A DNA stretch of 64,000 nt from Pomphorhynchus laevis. Lineage: Eukaryota; Acanthocephala; Palaeacanthocephala; Echinorhynchida; Pomphorhynchidae. Under the pieces are notes generated by a model. The model did not search any database. It worked only from the letters and a program-made list of their open reading frames with translations, and was not told the DNA's origin. The DNA is taken from positions 62,001-126,000 of the forward strand of contig WNNJ02001438.1 of NCBI GenBank assembly GCA_012934845.2. The letters run 5' to 3'. A program made the translations under genes and the position numbers. This document shows, piece after piece, positions 26,501 to 32,500 of this stretch; within the stretch, counting starts at the first letter, position 1; each line of letters opens with the position of its first letter.

Positions 26501-29500
26501 TCCTAAAATATTTCGATAAATCAAAACTATTTAAATGCAGGGACATCTATATTCAGACAAATATAAAGTATTCCGATGAGAGGAATAGTAGCCTAATTAT
26601 AGCTGACTTGTTGTTTTGTTGTCATCAAACTATAGACAGATATCAAATATATGCTTCGATAGATCAATGATTGTGTTTTTTAATATATATAATATTGTAT
26701 ATATTAATATATAATATATATTATATATAATAGTTATATATAACTATTATGAAAATTACTGTAATTATTGTAATTTAATGTCTATTACATATAACATATA
26801 AAGGTAAAATTCCGTAAAAGTAAAATCAAACAGAAAATAGTGAGATATGAAATATCTTATATAATTTTAAAAAATTAATCTAAGAAATAAATCACAGATA
26901 TGAAGTATATGTTTCGATATATTGATGATATATGTGTATTTAACTTTAATTTTAAATAGTTGATAAATAAATCTAATTAGTACTAATTAGTATATTTATT
27001 ATTAATTAGTATATTTATTGTATAAATTATATAATTGTGTCAAGTAAATATAAATATATGGATAAAATTGAATTATTAGAATCCATAAATATTTCGATTA
27101 ATCAAAACTATTTAAATGTAAGGACATCTATATTTAAACACATAAAATGTCTTCCAATGGGATGAATAGTAATCCAATTATAGCTTACTTGTTGTTTTGT
27201 TGTCATCAAACTATATACAGATATGAAATATATGCTTTGAACAATTAATGGTATATGTGTATTTAACTCTAATAATTTTTATTCAATAAGCGAACAAATT
27301 TATCCAAGTAGATTTATTCTTAATATAACTAATATTTAAAATAGTTTATATTGTTGATATTATATTGTTTATATTGTTGTAGTTTATATAGTTTCCATTA
27401 TTGATAAATAATTATTAGAGCTGGATCGAAGAAAAGAAGATTTTTTTGATATTTTGCTAACTTTTGTTAGCATTATCAGAAAATTACAATGTTTTTTTTA
27501 ATGTACATGCTTATATATAAAATTTCAAAACGATCGTAGCCATTTGCTACGGGCAGTGCTGCTATTCGTAGCGATAAACAGCTGATTTTACTGTTGTTTG
27601 ATATATTAATATATTAATATAATATAATTTATACTTTATTAATATAAAAATTTATAAAAGTATAAAATAGAAAATATTATTTAAACAAAAGAATCGGTTA
27701 CAACATCTTTACAAAATATTTAACGTTTCGTCAGGTTTATTATTCGGCATAATAATATTGGAGCTTTTATGAATGTAATAAGCCTCAAGAATTTTTCTAT
27801 TAAAACAATTGGTTTCTTTTGCTAAAACAAGTATCATTATAGTCAATAATACCGTTTTTATCATCCTATTTTTGAGTGTATTGTTGTGGTCTTTTAATAT
27901 AGTCTCTAATGGTTGGCCTGTTGTACCCACATATTTTATTGCATTCTAAATAAGAAATTTTATAAACAACTCCATCATCTTGTTTGGGTTTCTTTTTCAA
28001 AATGTTGTGTAACTTCAGTATTTTACTATAATAAAAAAACAACATTTGAAGTATTTAATACAATACTTATGTTTTAAGTATATGTTGGTTTATTACTACT
28101 GCTGTTGGTTTATTATATATAATAAAAATAATTTTAGTTATAGTTATGTAACTAAAACTTTAGTTAAAATTATATATATAATTTTAGTTTATTATATATA
28201 TTATGTATGACTAATTGTATTTATTATCCTCTTTTAGATAAAATGTATATTCCATTAAACATGAGCTTATCTGAGCAGCGAAAATGGGGATGTATTGTAG
28301 ACGATAATATAAAAAACCAATATGATGCAATTATGGTACCAAAAGTCTTAATTTTACATGACATTTCTTTAAATTGGAACTCGTCTATATTTTCACAACA
28401 CTTTCAGAAAATAAAGGTATGTATCTTTAAATCTACTTTTGTGAAATATAATATAATATTATAAGTTGCAATATTATAAGTAATATTAAACCAAGTTGAA
28501 CCATTAATAAATCACAATAATATTATTAATTCAATTCACATTGAATTAATAAGTCAATATGTTATTGTATTTTCATATAAGTTCGTATAATCGTCAGATG
28601 TGGCTTTCAACTAAATTTTTGTATTTAAATATTAATGTGTTCGTATAATTGTCAGAATGATGTGTAGTTGAAAACTTTTCGAATTTTATTAAAACTTCTG
28701 TCTGATTTTCTAGCCATTTACAAGGAACATAAATTAGTCATAATTTACAAATTTACAAATATTCATAATTGACATACCAAACCGACACTAAAAATAATCT
28801 TTAAAGCATTTAACGTTTAGATGTCAAATGTAAAACATCCTGTATGTTTTATGTTCGAAATAATTTCACAAATTATAAATTCCAATTTTACTCAATACAC
28901 AATATAATTTAAATTAGAAGAAAGATGGCAAAAACCAACGCAAAATTTATTGAGTTGAATATTTCGATGCCTAGCTGGCATCATCTTCAGCAATTGTATA
29001 GAACTTAATATAACCAAGACAAATTTCAATTCAAATTAGACAAATTAGAATTGTCAATTCAAACAAGACAAGTTAGAATTGAAATTTGTCTTGGTTATAT
29101 TAAGTTCTATACAATTGCTGAAGATGATGCCAGCTAGGCATCGAAATATTCAATTCAATAAATTTTGCGTTGGTTTTTGCCATCTTTCTTCTAATTTAAA
29201 TGCTATTACACCGTCGCAATCCCCATTCAAATCCAATTTACACAATATAATCTTTACATACAGCAATTAAAATGAGTTTTATCAAAATTACATAAAACAG
29301 TGAATCAAACATTTTAGTTAGAAATTAAAAAAATGAAAAGTAACTTTTAATATTTAGCCCGAATATCTAATATTTATACACCGTTGGTACTATCGTATCA
29401 ACAGAATATATTGATTTTGATATATTTAAAAATCACGCAAATTCGCAAAATATTATATACCATTAATATTTCGACACTAGATATACTTGTTTGCATGCTT

Positions 29501-32500
29501 TATTTTATACGCCAACGTATATCATGTGCGTATTAGCCTATCCTTTAGTTTCTAAGTCGAAATGGAACTACAATAGTTCTGCGATCCAATGTCAACTTAT
29601 GACAGCGACCTCGCGTATTTAATTGTTGTCCTAAAATTAAGCTAATAATGTTGTAATTTAAAACAAATATTTTATCCATTCTTTTGCCTTTAATCCCTTA
29701 TGAAAGTGGGGTCAGTTCTAAATGTACGCGTCTTCCAAGGGGCGGCCCTGTGAATCATGCCTTTTTGCTTTGTTCAATGTATACCCGCTTTGTTTAAGTT
29801 AGGCAGCTGCAGAAACATATACTTTATATAAATTAAATTATAATTTCTTTTAGCGGTTATCCAAAAATACATAATTACCACCATACTATCTGATACAATA
29901 TTAGAACATATGGCATAATTGTAAATATATAATGATAAATCATGTCTATATCACAAGTATATTTCTACTTTCTGTAATTTCAAAGTTAACATATCATGAA
30001 TGTTAGCAGTTAAGAAATTTCACAATCTAATTAAATTTAGTCCAAATCTGTAGTCTTTATTAATGAGTAAAACGATGACATCCAAGTATTATAGACTATC
30101 CAAGTATTACCGCATGTTGAAACGTTAGTGCTCACAACGCAGTATAACATCTTTACATTTTACAGATTAAATGACCTGCACTGGAAATCTATTTAGCAAA
30201 GTTTTAGACTGGATGGGTCTTAAAATGTGCAAGAGTTTTTTCAACAACTAGCTGGATTCCTATCATTCAAGTATTACAGCATGCTGACCTCCAAGTGTTA
30301 CAGCATATTAAAGTGCTCAATGACTGCGCCCTGATGATCCACTGAGTACTAACGCCTGCGCATGATGATATTGGTGGTTAGATCGTGTTGGTTATTATTG
30401 AAGCATATAACATTTTAACGCCCTTACATTTCACATATTAAACTATCTGCGCTGTAAATCTATTTCGAAAATCTATGTCGCCGTAGGATTATGTTAGTGG
30501 TTGGATTGTGCTGCATCTGGTTCGTGACGATACTCGTACAATAGTTTGCAGACACATGCTTAGGATTGAAGCACAGAGCAGTATAGCATCCTTAAATTTC
30601 ACAGATTAAATGACCTGCTCTGGAAATCTATTAACTTTAATAATACATAATTATTTGTTATTTTCAATCATTATCATAGGACTGATATATCATAATCGAG
30701 TTCTATTGAACTGCTAAAAATTTACAACTCTTTCAAAGTATATTGAACAATTAATATTAAGCAAAAACTATATTAATATCAAACAAAAGCAGTATTAAAA
30801 TGTTAATGTAAACTTATTATATTAAGAACAAAAATATTTAAAAAATATATTGCATTAAAACCTAATATACCAAAATATTTTGAATCTATTGAATTAACAT
30901 TTTGATTTTATTCAATCCCACTGATTAGTATCTATTTCATTTTTTTGTATTTATAATAAAATTAGTAATAAAAAATTATTCTAATCTCATTTCGAGACTA
31001 GTTTTGTTTGAAGATCATTTTGCAACTAGATAAACTTCGTCGTCATTCTTTGCAATTAAAACCTAATATAAATTAGGTTTAAAAATAAATTAATTAGGGC
31101 AGATCGAGTTTTAAGATTATCTTCTACTCAGATGATAATTGTCAACATGATTGATAATAAATTCTAATTATTAATAATACTAATGTTATCAATAATTTTT
31201 TTATTTGTAAATTTTTAGAATATTGATGGAATTAATTTGAACATCGTTAATCACCTTTTTATTTCGGTTCAAAATAAATAAGCATATTAATATATGAAAT
31301 GTTTATGAATAATGAATTCTGAATAAACAATTTGTATATTTTACTTTAGAATTCAACAGAGTCGACCTGTATAATAATTTATTACCTGTTAAATGAAGAC
31401 TATAACTTTGTTCTCTCTATGGATCCTTTAATGCTTGGATATTTTCATAAGGTAGTACACAGACTATAATTTTATTTTAATTATTATTTTTAATAAATAT
31501 TATTTTTATATTGGACATATTTAAATATATTTTTAAATATTTTAAATCAAAAATTTAATTTAAATATTAATTTTAATATTTTTTAAATAGAACGCTTATT
31601 TGTAAATTTCGAATAGAGTAAATTATCTGTATTATTATTACAAGATTTATGTGCAATGAAAAAAATTAAATTTTGAAAATAGTAATTTATTAGCTAAATT
31701 ATATTATTAGCTTATATTCGACCATAAAAAAATTATTATATCAAACAATTACAAAAGTTGTATTTTATTGTTTAGTAATACATAGTTAACAAAGCTTTTA
31801 AATTTGCTATCACAAATCTAATGTATTTGTAAGTCTTTATACAAACATACAAATATTATTCTGAAAGTCGGGTTCTCATAATTTACTATCAAAATTCTTA
31901 AAAATCTTACTTTGAACGAAATTTGATTCCGTAAAATTAAGACATTCTCAAGCAAATTACATTATATTAATTATTAATAATGTCGTTAGTTTTAATTGAT
32001 AAAATTCTATAGAATAATAGGATTATTATTCCAGCTCTGATAAGAATTATCGGAGCTGGATCTAATGAGGAGGATCAAACATTTTCCTCAAATGTTTGCA
32101 CATTTGAGGAAAAACTAAATGTACATAAATATCTTGAAAATCATAGTCGAGTATCATATCATTTCTATTCTGAACACGATTTGTGGAAAGCGTCACAGCA
32201 ATTATGTATTTATAATGTATCCATATCAATTGACACTTTTATTAATAATAAATATTGGTATTATCGCTAGACGATATTAACATTCATTAACATTTTACAT
32301 TTTATATCATCATTTTATATTCAATAAATATTATAAAATTGTTATATACACCAAATACATGTTTTACTAATTGAAGTTAAACAAATTTACTTTGTAAATA
32401 TTTAATTTACCACCTTTACGAAAATGTTATAAATTAATATACTGCTAAAGTTAAAACAATGTTAATTAATGTTAAACATTATTATTTGCTTAATATTATA

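Larger units (their letters stand above)
28906..29201. mobile_element. Foldback pair of family-3 hammerhead units
   Basis: Arms of about 115-120 bp begin with AATTTAAATTAGAAGAAAG and its complement, and include TTGCGTTGGTTTTTGCCATC. The centre has short repeats of TTCAATTCAAATTAGACAA. Lies in the intron between gene A exons at 28416 and 34973. Confidence 0.75.
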
